Origin: Streptomyces hokutonensis
GTDB lineage: Bacteria; Actinomycetota; Actinomycetes; Streptomycetales; Streptomycetaceae
Length of the DNA: 52,706 nt
Assembly: GCF_000376565.1 (NCBI RefSeq)
Contig: NZ_BARG01000098.1
Location: 1-52,706 of the forward strand
Reading direction: 5' to 3'
Shown: positions 33,197-41,519 of the stretch, in pieces
How positions within the stretch are numbered: position 1 is the stretch's first letter
Layout: each line of letters starts with the position of its first letter
Program-made: the position numbers and the translations under genes
Notes under the pieces: generated by a model
Databases searched by the model: none
Told to the model about the DNA's origin: nothing
The model's input: the letters and a program-made list of their open reading frames with translations, nothing else

Positions 33197-35974
33197 GTGA
33201 AACTGGTCGAACGGGACGAGCAATTGGAGATACTCGACAAGCTCCTGTCCGACACCGCGTCGGGGCACGGTCACGTGGTGCTCCTCGACGGCAGCATCGC
33301 CAGTGGGAAGACCGAAGTCCTGCACGCCTTCGGCGACCGGGCCACCAGGTCCGGCGCCCTCTATCTGCACGCGTCCTGCCACCGGGCCGAGAGCACGGTC
33401 CCGCTGGGCGTCTTGAGTCAGCTCCTGGACAGCGTCCCGCTGCCGGCGGAACTCGCCGAGCGCGTACGCCCGTTGCTGCGCGACGGAGCCACGCTGCCGG
33501 CCGAGACGGACGGCGACGGCCCGGTGCCGCCCGAACTGGCCCGCGTCCTGCACGCGTTGTCCCTGGCGTTCCTCGAACTGTCCACCTCCGCGCCGGTGGT
33601 CATCGGTATCGACACCGTGCGCCACGCCGACCCGGCATCGCTCGACTGCCTGCTGCGGCTGGGCCGGCGGCTGCGCAACGGCCGCGTTCTGCTGGTGCTC
33701 ACCGACGACACGGGAATGCTGCCGTCGGGTCCGCCGCTCCACTCCGAGCTGCTGCGCCAGCCGCACGCGCACCGGATCCGCATCACCTCGCTCTCCCGGG
33801 ACGGCGTCCGCCAGTTCCTGGGAGAGCGGATGGACCCGACGACCGCGGAGGCGCTGGCACCGGCGATCCACGCCGCCGGCGGGGGCCATCCCCTGCTCAC
33901 CCGGGTCCTCGCGGAGGACCACGCGCAGTCCGGCGAGCCCCGGGCACAGGGCTTCGGAGCCACCTATGTGAGCTGCCTGCACCGCGGTGACCAGGTACTG
34001 CTCCGGGTCGCGCGGGCGCTGGCGGTGCTGGGCAGCGGCGCGACGAGCGCCGAACTCGGCCGGCTGATCGACGTCGAGACCGGACTGGTGGAGCGCACGC
34101 TCAAGTCCCTCTCCGACAACGGGCTGTTGAACGGGGCGGAGTTCCGTCATCCGCTGGCCCGCGCCGCCGTGCTCAACTTCCTGCCCGCCCAGGACGGTAT
34201 CGAACTGCACCGCAGGGCGGCGCAGTTGCGGCACGAGCAGGGTTCGCCCGCCGTGACCGTGGCCCGGCATCTCGTGTCGGCCAAGCACGGGCAGACCACG
34301 TGGGCGACCGGCGCGCTGCTGGAGGCCGCCGAACACGCCCTGCTCGACGACAAGTACGAGTTCGCCGCGGACTGCCTGCGGCTCGCGCACCGCTGCACCA
34401 CCGACGAGCACGACCGGGCGACGATACGGGCCCGGCTCGCGCACGCCGAATGGCAGTACAGCCCGTCGGCCGCGGGACGGCATCTGGCCCCGCTCGCCGC
34501 CGGACCCGCCGAGCAGCTGGACCGGGGCCAGGGCATCGCGCTGGTCCGCAAGCTGCTGTGGCTCGGACGCAACGAGGAGGCCGCCGACGTACTGGAGCGG
34601 CTGCGCGGTCTGAGCGGGGACGAGCACACCGAGGAGGCGGCCGCCGCCCTGCGCGACACCGAGCAGTGGCTGGCGTACGCCCACCCGCCGCTGGCCAGGC
34701 GCCGGCACCCGAGCGCGCTGCCCGACCGGCGCGTCACCCTGGTGACCCCGCGCACCGAGCCGCAGCTCCAGGTCACCGCGCTGCTGGCGAACGGCCTGGT
34801 GCACGGCAGGAGCCCCCAGCTGGTCGACCGCGCAGAGCAGGTCCTGCGCGAACTGCGGCTCGGCGGTGCCACCAGCTGGGGCGAGGAGGCCGCCCTCGTC
34901 GCCCTGCACACGCTGGTCCAGGCGGAGCGGCTCGACACCGCCGTCGAGTGGTGCGACCAGCTCCTGGAGGACGCGCACAGCCGTCGGGCGCCGACCTCGC
35001 GTGCCCTGTTCGCCGGCATCCGCGCCCATATCGCGCTGCGCCAGGGCGATCTGCCGTCCGCGGTGCGCTTCGGGCAGGCCGCGCTGACCTATCTCGCCCA
35101 TCAGTCGTGGGGCGTGGCCGTGGGACTGCCGCTGAGCACGCTGGCGCTCGCCGCGACCCGGATGGGCGACTACGAGGACGCGGCCAAGTACCTGACCCGC
35201 GTCATCCCGGAGGCGGCGTTCCAGAGCCGGTACGGACTGCACTATCTGCATGCGCGCGGGCACTACCGGTTGGCGACCAACCACACCCATGCCGCGCTCG
35301 CCGACTTCCTGGCCTGCGGCGATCTCGTCCGGCGCTGGGGGCTGGACAACGCGGGCCTGGTGCCGTGGCGGACCAGCGCCGCCGAGGCCTGGCTGCAGCT
35401 GGGCAACCAGGACCAGGCCAGGCAGCTGCTGCACGAACAGCTGGGGCGGCTGGGCAACGACCGCACGCGGGTGCGGGCCCTCACGCTGCGGCTGCTCGCC
35501 GAGACGGTCCCGCCCAGCCGGCGCCCGCAGCTGCTGACCGAGGCGCTCGACCTCTTCGAGGCGGCGGGCGACCGGTACGAGCAGGCGCGGGTCCTGTCGG
35601 AGCTGAGCCGCGCCTACTACGCGACCGGCGACAAACGGCGCGCGCGGCTGCTCTTCCGGCACGCGCTGTACAGCGCCAACCAGTGCGAGGCCAAGCCCAT
35701 AGCGCAGGAACTGCTCGCCGTCACCGACAACGCCGGCGCGCGGCCGGGCGCCGCCCCGGACAACTGCGAGGGTGTCGCCTCGCTCACCGAGTCCGAACGC
35801 CGCGTCGCGTCTCTCGCCGTGATGGGCTACACCAACCGCGAGATCGCCGACCGGCTGTACATCACGGCGAGCACCGTGGAACAACACCTCACCCGGGTCT
35901 ACCGGAAGCTCAACGTCAAACGCCGCAAGGACCTGCCCGTCGGCCTGTGGGCCGACGTCAGCAAGACCGCGTGA
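33197..35974 (+). CDS. LuxR family regulator, LAL type (pathway activator)
   Basis: The 925-residue protein is a large ATP-binding LuxR regulator. The N-terminal ATPase has a Walker A motif (GSIASGKT, residues 32-39) and a Walker B-like strand VVIGIDTVRHAD, with Thr where a second acidic residue is common. A long helical TPR-like middle follows, and the C-terminal LuxR HTH (LTESERRVASLAVMGYTNRE, then STVEQHLTRVYRKLNVKRR) fills the last 60 residues. Such proteins are usual pathway-specific activators of ansamycin and macrolide clusters (GdmRI/GdmRII type). The GTG at 33197 with GGGGT upstream fits the family start. It is the best candidate to bind the CCCCTAT elements. Confidence 0.92.
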   Translation: MKLVERDEQLEILDKLLSDTASGHGHVVLLDGSIASGKTEVLHAFGDRATRSGALYLHASCHRAESTVPLGVLSQLLDSVPLPAELAERVRPLLRDGATLPAETDGDGPVPPELARVLHALSLAFLELSTSAPVVIGIDTVRHADPASLDCLLRLGRRLRNGRVLLVLTDDTGMLPSGPPLHSELLRQPHAHRIRITSLSRDGVRQFLGERMDPTTAEALAPAIHAAGGGHPLLTRVLAEDHAQSGEPRAQGFGATYVSCLHRGDQVLLRVARALAVLGSGATSAELGRLIDVETGLVERTLKSLSDNGLLNGAEFRHPLARAAVLNFLPAQDGIELHRRAAQLRHEQGSPAVTVARHLVSAKHGQTTWATGALLEAAEHALLDDKYEFAADCLRLAHRCTTDEHDRATIRARLAHAEWQYSPSAAGRHLAPLAAGPAEQLDRGQGIALVRKLLWLGRNEEAADVLERLRGLSGDEHTEEAAAALRDTEQWLAYAHPPLARRRHPSALPDRRVTLVTPRTEPQLQVTALLANGLVHGRSPQLVDRAEQVLRELRLGGATSWGEEAALVALHTLVQAERLDTAVEWCDQLLEDAHSRRAPTSRALFAGIRAHIALRQGDLPSAVRFGQAALTYLAHQSWGVAVGLPLSTLALAATRMGDYEDAAKYLTRVIPEAAFQSRYGLHYLHARGHYRLATNHTHAALADFLACGDLVRRWGLDNAGLVPWRTSAAEAWLQLGNQDQARQLLHEQLGRLGNDRTRVRALTLRLLAETVPPSRRPQLLTEALDLFEAAGDRYEQARVLSELSRAYYATGDKRRARLLFRHALYSANQCEAKPIAQELLAVTDNAGARPGAAPDNCEGVASLTESERRVASLAVMGYTNREIADRLYITASTVEQHLTRVYRKLNVKRRKDLPVGLWADVSKTA

Positions 35975-36027
35975 GACGCGCGCGAACACCTCCCCAGGCC
36001 GTGAACGACATCGAGGCAGGTAGACCC

Positions 36028-37392
36028 ATGTCCGTCGCCCGCATCTCTCCCGCGACCGCGCACGCGCCGGGTCCGGAGACACTCCCGGCCCCGCTGCGCG
36101 CCCGCCTCGACGCGGCGCTCGCCAAACCGGCCGACCAGCAGCCGCGGTGGTCCGATCCGGGTGCGGTGGAGGCCGTGCGGGGGACGCTCGCCGGCCTGCC
36201 TCCGCTCGTCCTGCCCGCCGAGGTCGACGACCTCGCCGGACGCCTGGCCGACGTGGCCCGCGGCCGGGCCTTCGTCCTGCAGGGGGGTGACTGCGCGGAG
36301 ACCTTCGCGGGGAACACCGAACGGCACGTCCGGGCCAACATCCGCACGCTGCTCCAGATGGCCGTCGTCCTCGCCTTCGGCGCCGGACTCCCCGTGGTCA
36401 AGATCGGCCGGATCGCCGGGCAGTACGCCAAGCCCCGCTCCGGGACGCTGGACTCGCTCGGTCTGCCGGTGTACCGCGGTGACATCGTCAACTCGTTCCT
36501 GCCCACGCCGGGCGACCGGACCGCCGACCCCGGGCGCATGCTGCGCGCGTACGCCAACGCGAGCACCACCCTGAATCTGCTGCGCGCGGTCACGGGCCCC
36601 TCCGGGGACTCGGGGCTGCGCCATGTGCACGAGTGGAACAGGGACTTCGTCCTCAGCACTCCGGCGGGGGCCCGGTACGAGCGGCTCGCGACGGAGATCG
36701 ACCGAAGTGTCGACACCGACACCAGTGCCCTGTACGGCCCCCAGGTGTACACGGGGCACGAGGCGCTGCTCCTGGACTACGAGAGCGCGCTGCTGCGCTC
36801 GGACGGCGAGCGGCTGTACGAGCTGTCGGGCCATTTCCTGTGGATCGGCGAACGCACCCGCCGGCCGGACGGCGCCCACCTCGCGTTCGCGGAACTGCTG
36901 GCGAACCCCGTCGGTCTGAAGATCGGTCCCGGCACCACGCCCGCCCAGGCCCTGGAGTACGTGGAGCGGCTCGATCCGCACGGTGTCCCGGGCCGCCTGA
37001 CCCTCATCACGAGGATGGGCAACGAGCGGATCCGGGAGGTGCTGCCGCCGATCGTGAAGCGGGTCACCGCCTCGGGCCACGAGGTGGTCTGGCAGTGCGA
37101 TCCCATGCACGGCAACACCCATGAGTCGCCGAGCGGTTACAAGACCCGGCACTTCGACCGCGTCGTCGACGAGGTCCGCGGTTACTTCGAGGTGCACCGC
37201 GCTCTGGGTACCCACCCCGGGGGCCTGCATGTGGAGCTGACCGGCGACGACGTCACGGAGTGTCTGGGCGGCGCACGGAAGATCTCGGACGAGGACCTCG
37301 CGGACCGTTATGAGACGGTGTGCGATCCCCGGCTCAATCCGGAGCAGTCCCTCGAACTGGCCTTCCTGGTGGCCGAGATGCTCCGCGGCTGA
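36028..37392 (+). CDS. AminoDAHP synthase (class II DAHP synthase, RifH-like)
   Basis: The 454-residue protein is a plant-type (class II) DAHP synthase homologue. In AHBA clusters it condenses phosphoenolpyruvate with an imino-erythrose 4-phosphate to aminoDAHP. Typical blocks are QGGDCAETFAG, GRIAGQYAKPRS, HEWNRDF, GPQVYTGHEALLLDYE, KIGPGTTP, CDPMHGNTHESPSGYKTR and HPGGLHVELTGDDVTECLGG, which hold the metal- and substrate-binding Cys, His, Glu and Asp. The ATG at 36028, 53 bp after the LAL stop, has AGG upstream; a GTG at 36001 is less likely. The order G-I-LuxR-H suggests one plus-strand AHBA unit. Confidence 0.92.
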   Translation: MSVARISPATAHAPGPETLPAPLRARLDAALAKPADQQPRWSDPGAVEAVRGTLAGLPPLVLPAEVDDLAGRLADVARGRAFVLQGGDCAETFAGNTERHVRANIRTLLQMAVVLAFGAGLPVVKIGRIAGQYAKPRSGTLDSLGLPVYRGDIVNSFLPTPGDRTADPGRMLRAYANASTTLNLLRAVTGPSGDSGLRHVHEWNRDFVLSTPAGARYERLATEIDRSVDTDTSALYGPQVYTGHEALLLDYESALLRSDGERLYELSGHFLWIGERTRRPDGAHLAFAELLANPVGLKIGPGTTPAQALEYVERLDPHGVPGRLTLITRMGNERIREVLPPIVKRVTASGHEVVWQCDPMHGNTHESPSGYKTRHFDRVVDEVRGYFEVHRALGTHPGGLHVELTGDDVTECLGGARKISDEDLADRYETVCDPRLNPEQSLELAFLVAEMLRG

Positions 37393-37424
37393 GACCGCGC
37401 GGGGCGCTCGGCCGCGGCGGCGGG

Positions 37425-37440
37425 GCGGGGCCGGCCCCGC
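37425..37440. terminator. Short palindrome between convergent genes
   Basis: GCGGGGCCGGCCCCGC is a perfect 16-bp palindrome abutting the stop of the 2,3-dehydratase gene and 32 bp after the aminoDAHP synthase stop. It probably contributes to termination from both sides. Confidence 0.5.
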
Positions 37441-38901
37441 TCAGCCGCTCGCCGCCGCGCCCACCAGGCTGTGCACGCACGCGATGAGGCTGCGGGCCTC
37501 GACATTGACGTAGTGGCTGTGCCGCAGCAGGCCCACCAGCTGGTGCAGGGTGAGCCAGCGGAAGTCCGCGGCGTCGTCGGGCTCGTAGTCCTCGTCGGCC
37601 TCGATGACCAGGTAGCGGTTGCGCGCGTGGTGGAAGCGACCGCCCTCCTCCGACAGCGGGCGGTCGAAGCGGATACGGTCCGGATCGGCCTCCAGCACCT
37701 CGCTGAGGAACCGCGGCCGGGCCTCGGCGGGCAGGACCGTGTAGTTGTCGGGCGTGGCCTGTACGGTCGGCGCGAGTTCGACCACGTCCAGGTAGCCGGG
37801 CTGGATGCGGGCGTTCACCAGGACGTGCAGCACACCGTCGACCCGCTTGACGAGGAAGGCGTTGATCCCGAGACCGACGGGTTCGACCATGGGCTGGGTC
37901 CAGCCGGCGACCTCCCGGTTCTCGGCGCGCACCGAGATGCCGATGACCTTGAAGAAGCGTCCGGTCTCGTGGGAGACGTCGGCGGACGTGCGCTGCCACC
38001 GGCGGACGTGGTCCAGCGGAACGGGCCGGGTGCGCACCACGGCACGGGCCCTGGCCTCGGTGATCCAGCTGAGGATCTCGTCGGTGGTGTGCAGCGCGCC
38101 CTGCTCGTCGCTGCACGAGCGGATCACGGAGGACCCGAAGGAGCCGATGCGCAGCGGGAAGACGGCCGCGAGGTCGACGCCCGAGAACGGCAGGCAGGAC
38201 AGCACGGTGCGGGAGTCCATGTTGACGAGGTCGTCGCCGTCGAGCAGCTGGTGCAGCTGTCCCAGCGTCAACCAGCAGAATCCGTCGCGGAGTTCGACGT
38301 CCTCGGTCACCTCGACCACGATGTTCCGATTGCGCTTGTGGTAGAACCAGGCGCCCTGCTCGGACTGGAGCACATCGGCCACGACCCGGTGCCGGGCGGT
38401 GTCCTGGAAGTACTCCAGGTACGGCACGGCACTGCCCTGGTGCAGCCGCGTGTAGTTGCTGCGGGTGGCCTGGACCGTGGGCGACAGCTGAACGCCGTTG
38501 AAGTTTCCCGGCTCGTTCTTGGCCTGCATCAGACAGTGCAGTACGCCGTCGAACTCCTTGACCAGAATCCCGAGGATGCCGATCTCGGGCTGGTCGATGA
38601 TCGGCTGGGTCCAGGCCGGCACCGCCGCGCCCGGGTTCTCCACGGACAGTCCGCGCACGGCGAAGAAGCCCCCGCTGTCGTGCACGAGGTCACCGCTGTC
38701 CGGATCCGTTCCCCAGCGCACCAGGTCGTCGAGGGCGATGCGCTCCACCCGGGCCACGTCGGTGGCGCGCCGGTGCGCGAACCAGAGGTGGAATTCGGCC
38801 AGGTCCATGATCCCCTCGGCCGCCAGCGCCGACTCGGTGATCCGTACGGCCATGTGCTCGTCCGGCCTGCGCAGCTGCACAGCGGCCGATGAACCAGGCA
38901 T
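37441..38901 (-). CDS. NDP-hexose 2,3-dehydratase
   Basis: The 486-residue protein has the two-fold repeated structure of the family: two related halves of about 230 residues, each with an FxxWLTLxQLxxLL motif (FCWLTLGQLHQLL and FRWLTLHQLVGLL) and a VQAT(R/P)xNYT motif. It removes water across C2-C3 of dTDP-4-keto-6-deoxyglucose, giving the 3,4-diketo-2,6-dideoxy sugar. The next enzyme, a 3-ketoreductase, is encoded divergently 270 bp away. The ATG at 38901 has GAGGAG upstream. Element C lies 98-113 bp upstream in the same orientation. Confidence 0.95.
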   Translation of the reverse strand: MPGSSAAVQLRRPDEHMAVRITESALAAEGIMDLAEFHLWFAHRRATDVARVERIALDDLVRWGTDPDSGDLVHDSGGFFAVRGLSVENPGAAVPAWTQPIIDQPEIGILGILVKEFDGVLHCLMQAKNEPGNFNGVQLSPTVQATRSNYTRLHQGSAVPYLEYFQDTARHRVVADVLQSEQGAWFYHKRNRNIVVEVTEDVELRDGFCWLTLGQLHQLLDGDDLVNMDSRTVLSCLPFSGVDLAAVFPLRIGSFGSSVIRSCSDEQGALHTTDEILSWITEARARAVVRTRPVPLDHVRRWQRTSADVSHETGRFFKVIGISVRAENREVAGWTQPMVEPVGLGINAFLVKRVDGVLHVLVNARIQPGYLDVVELAPTVQATPDNYTVLPAEARPRFLSEVLEADPDRIRFDRPLSEEGGRFHHARNRYLVIEADEDYEPDDAADFRWLTLHQLVGLLRHSHYVNVEARSLIACVHSLVGAAASG

Positions 38902-38998
38902 ATGAACTCCTCGACATCAATTAAGGATCGGGCTTCGTCCAGTTCTCGGCCCACTATGAAAGGACCTCAATGCCTACAACGGAAAATCCTGCCAACTT

Positions 38999-39014
38999 AG
39001 GGGGTGGATAGGGG
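38999..39014 (-). promoter_or_regulatory. CCCCTAT repeat element C (sugar dehydratase promoter)
   Basis: On the minus strand CCCCTAT (39014-39008) is followed by CCCCTAA (39003-38997), an exact 11-bp step. It lies about 100 bp before the 2,3-dehydratase gene in the same orientation and about 160 bp before the divergent 3-ketoreductase gene, so it could serve both. Confidence 0.6.
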
Positions 39015-39171
39015 ATTTCAGAAGTACTGTGCCCGGCCGACCAGGGGTTGACAGAGGCAGGAATTCAGCGCCTAAGATCGCTGCGCCAGTTCCGGGAATT
39101 CACCCGGAAAATCAAAATTGACGCGGCTGACAAGCGCACCGAATTTCCGGTCCGCCGGGTGGAGGTCCCGA

Positions 39172-40152
39172 GTGAAGGCAAGTCCGTTGAGGATCGGTGT
39201 GCTCGGCTGTGCGGGAATCGCGTGGCGGCGCATGCTGCCGGCGATCACGGCCAACCCGGATGTGACCCTCACCGCCGTGGCCAGCCGGAGCGAGACGAAG
39301 GCACGGCGCTTCACCGACCGCTTCGGCGGCGAACCCGTGGTCGGCTACGAACGGCTCCTGGAACGCGCGGATGTCGACGCGGTCTACGTTCCGCTGCCGG
39401 CGCTGCTGCACGGCGACTGGATCGACCGCGCGCTGCGCGCCGGCAAGCACGTCCTCTCCGAGAAACCGCTGGCCGCCACGCTCAAGCAGGCCACCGCTCT
39501 GGTCGACCTGGCCAGGGAGCGCGGCCTGGTGCTTCTGGAGAGTTTCATGTTCCTCACCCACTCCCAGCACACCAGGGTCCGGGAGCTGATCGCCGACGGG
39601 GTGATCGGCGAACTGCGCTCCCTCACCGCGGAGTTCGCCTTCCCGCAGAAGTCGGCCGACGACATCCGCTATCTGCCCGACGTCGGCGGCGGCGCGCTCA
39701 CCGACATCGGGGTCTACCCGGTGCGTACCGCCCTGCTGTACCTCGGCTCCCAACTCGACGTGCTGGGCGCCTCGTTGCACTACGACGAGGCCCTCGGGGT
39801 CGACCTCGGCGGAGCCGCGCTGATCGGCCGGGCCGATGGGGTCACCGCCCATCTGACCTGGGGCATGGAGCACTCGTACCGCTCGCGGTACGCGCTCTGG
39901 GGCAGCTCCGGCCACATCTCCGCCCACTGGGCGTACACACCGCCGCCCACCCACTCGCCCGTCCTGCGCATCGAGCGCCAGGACCGGGTGGAGGAACTGA
40001 CGCTGCCGGCCGAGGACCAGTTCGGCAATGTCGTGGCCGCGTTCGTCGCACGGGTGGTGGACGGCGTGCCCTCGAGTCTCGAGGGCGAGTCCGTACTGAC
40101 CCAGGCGGCCCTGGTCGACCGGGTGCGGGAACGAGCGCTGGTCCGGCCGTGA
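39172..40152 (+). CDS. NDP-hexose 3-ketoreductase (Gfo/Idh/MocA family)
   Basis: The 326-residue protein starts LRIGVLGCAGIAWRRMLPAI, a hallmark of dTDP-sugar 3-ketoreductases such as KijD10, SpnN and UrdT-type enzymes, rather than of general Gfo/Idh proteins. EKPLA near residue 94 holds the catalytic Lys, and GGGALTDIGVYPV carries the Asp and Tyr. It reduces the 3-keto group made by the 2,3-dehydratase with NADPH. The GTG at 39172 has GGAGGT six bases upstream. It leads a plus-strand operon with the 3-dehydratase and the acyltransferase. Confidence 0.92.
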   Translation: MKASPLRIGVLGCAGIAWRRMLPAITANPDVTLTAVASRSETKARRFTDRFGGEPVVGYERLLERADVDAVYVPLPALLHGDWIDRALRAGKHVLSEKPLAATLKQATALVDLARERGLVLLESFMFLTHSQHTRVRELIADGVIGELRSLTAEFAFPQKSADDIRYLPDVGGGALTDIGVYPVRTALLYLGSQLDVLGASLHYDEALGVDLGGAALIGRADGVTAHLTWGMEHSYRSRYALWGSSGHISAHWAYTPPPTHSPVLRIERQDRVEELTLPAEDQFGNVVAAFVARVVDGVPSSLEGESVLTQAALVDRVRERALVRP

Positions 40153-40175
40153 CCACCGATCAGAGAGGGGCTTCG

Positions 40176-41477
40176 ATGAGCAGGGCCGAGAAGGATCTGA
40201 TCCTCGAGAGCGTGCGCAAGTACCACCGCGCTCAGGAGGCGGACCGCCGGTTCGTACCGGGCGAGACACCGATTCTGCCGTCCGGCGCGGTGTTCGACGA
40301 GGACGACCGCGCGGCCCTGGTCGAGGCGGCGCTCCAGATGCGGATCGCCTCCGGGGCCAGCGCGATCCAGTTCGAGCGGAAGTTCGCTCGGCTGCTGGGC
40401 CGCCGCAAGGCACATCTGACCAACTCCGGTTCCTCGGCGAACCTCCTCGCGCTGAGCTCGCTGACCCAGCGGGAACTCGGCGACCGCAGGCTGGTGCCCG
40501 GGGACGAGGTGATCACGGTCGCCGCCGGGTTCCCGACCACGGTGAACCCGATCGTGCAGAACCAGCTCGTGCCCGTTCTCGTCGACGTCGACCTGCCCAC
40601 GTACAACACGACCGCCGACCGGGTCGCCGCGGCCATCGGGCCGCGGACCCGGGCCATCATGATCGCCCACGCGCTCGGCAATCCGTTCCCGGTGGCGGAG
40701 ATCGCCGAACTGGCCAAGCAGCACGACCTGTTCTTCGTCGAGGACAACTGCGACGCGGTCGGTTCCTTCTACGGAGGAAAGCCCACGGGCAGCTTCGGCG
40801 ACTTCGCCACGGCCAGCTTCTATCCGGCCCACCACCTCACGATGGGCGAGGGCGGCTGTGTGGTGACCGACAATCTGGCGCTCGCCCGGGTCGTCGAGTC
40901 GCTGCGGGACTGGGGGCGGGACTGCTGGTGCGAACCCGCCCAGAGCGACACCTGCCACAAGCGCTTCTCGCACCAGCAGGGACAGCTGCCGTACGGATAC
41001 GACCACAAGTACACGTTCTCGCACGTCGGTTACAACCTGAAGACGACGGATCTCCAGGCGGCGCTGGGGCTCGCACAGTTCGAGAAGCTCCCCGAGTTCG
41101 GGGCGGCGCGGCGGCGCAACTGGCAGCGGCTGCGCGAGGCGCTGGACGGGGTGCGGGGCCTGCTGCTGCCCGAACCGACGCCGGGCAGCGACCCGAGCTG
41201 GTTCGGCTTCGTCCTCACGGTCACCAAGGACGCGTCCTTCGACCGCGCCGAGATCGTCTCCTTCCTGGAGTCGCGCAAGATCGGCACGCGCATGCTGTTC
41301 TCCGGCAACCTGGCTCGTCAACCCGCTTATCAGGACGTGGAGTTCAAGACGGTGGGTTCGCTGGAGAACAGCGACATCATCACCGAGCGCACCTTCTGGA
41401 TCGGCGTCTACCCGGGGATCACCAACGAGATGATCGACTACGTCGCCGAGTCCATCCGCGGGTTCACCGCACGCTGA
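40176..41477 (+). CDS. NDP-4-keto-6-deoxyhexose 3-dehydratase (E1/SpnQ-like)
   Basis: The 433-residue protein is a PLP enzyme of the RfbH/DdhC/SpnQ type that removes the C3 hydroxyl. The Lys that binds PLP in aminotransferases is replaced by His220 (SFYPAHHLTMGEGG), the defining change of this group. The four iron-sulfur Cys are C192, C250, C252 and C260, in the exact C-X57-C-X-C-X7-C spacing of E1. It therefore needs a PMP cofactor, a [2Fe-2S] cluster and an electron donor. With the 2,3-dehydratase it implies a 2,3,6-trideoxyhexose. The ATG at 40176 has AGAGAGGGG upstream, 23 bp after the previous stop. Confidence 0.96.
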   Translation: MSRAEKDLILESVRKYHRAQEADRRFVPGETPILPSGAVFDEDDRAALVEAALQMRIASGASAIQFERKFARLLGRRKAHLTNSGSSANLLALSSLTQRELGDRRLVPGDEVITVAAGFPTTVNPIVQNQLVPVLVDVDLPTYNTTADRVAAAIGPRTRAIMIAHALGNPFPVAEIAELAKQHDLFFVEDNCDAVGSFYGGKPTGSFGDFATASFYPAHHLTMGEGGCVVTDNLALARVVESLRDWGRDCWCEPAQSDTCHKRFSHQQGQLPYGYDHKYTFSHVGYNLKTTDLQAALGLAQFEKLPEFGAARRRNWQRLREALDGVRGLLLPEPTPGSDPSWFGFVLTVTKDASFDRAEIVSFLESRKIGTRMLFSGNLARQPAYQDVEFKTVGSLENSDIITERTFWIGVYPGITNEMIDYVAESIRGFTAR

Positions 41478-41519
41478 CCGCCCAGCACGCCGCGTCCCCC
41501 ATCGAGAGGCAGTACGGAC

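Noticed and set aside
33197..35974. bldA (TTA codon) control of the LAL gene
   Set aside because: Reading through the gene I noticed no TTA triplet, so bldA dependence is not supported for this gene.
33155..36082. A 975-codon minus-strand frame opposite the LAL gene
   Set aside because: The composition is that of an antisense frame, with no domain, and the plus strand encodes a well-supported LAL regulator.
34300..37392. A 1030-codon plus-strand frame ending in the aminoDAHP synthase
   Set aside because: Only the last 454 codons are real. The upstream part is the wrong frame of the LAL gene.
31183..37392. Mitomycin- or saliniketal-type use of AHBA
   Set aside because: The amide synthase directly after an AT-ACP PKS end points to a macrolactam ansamycin.
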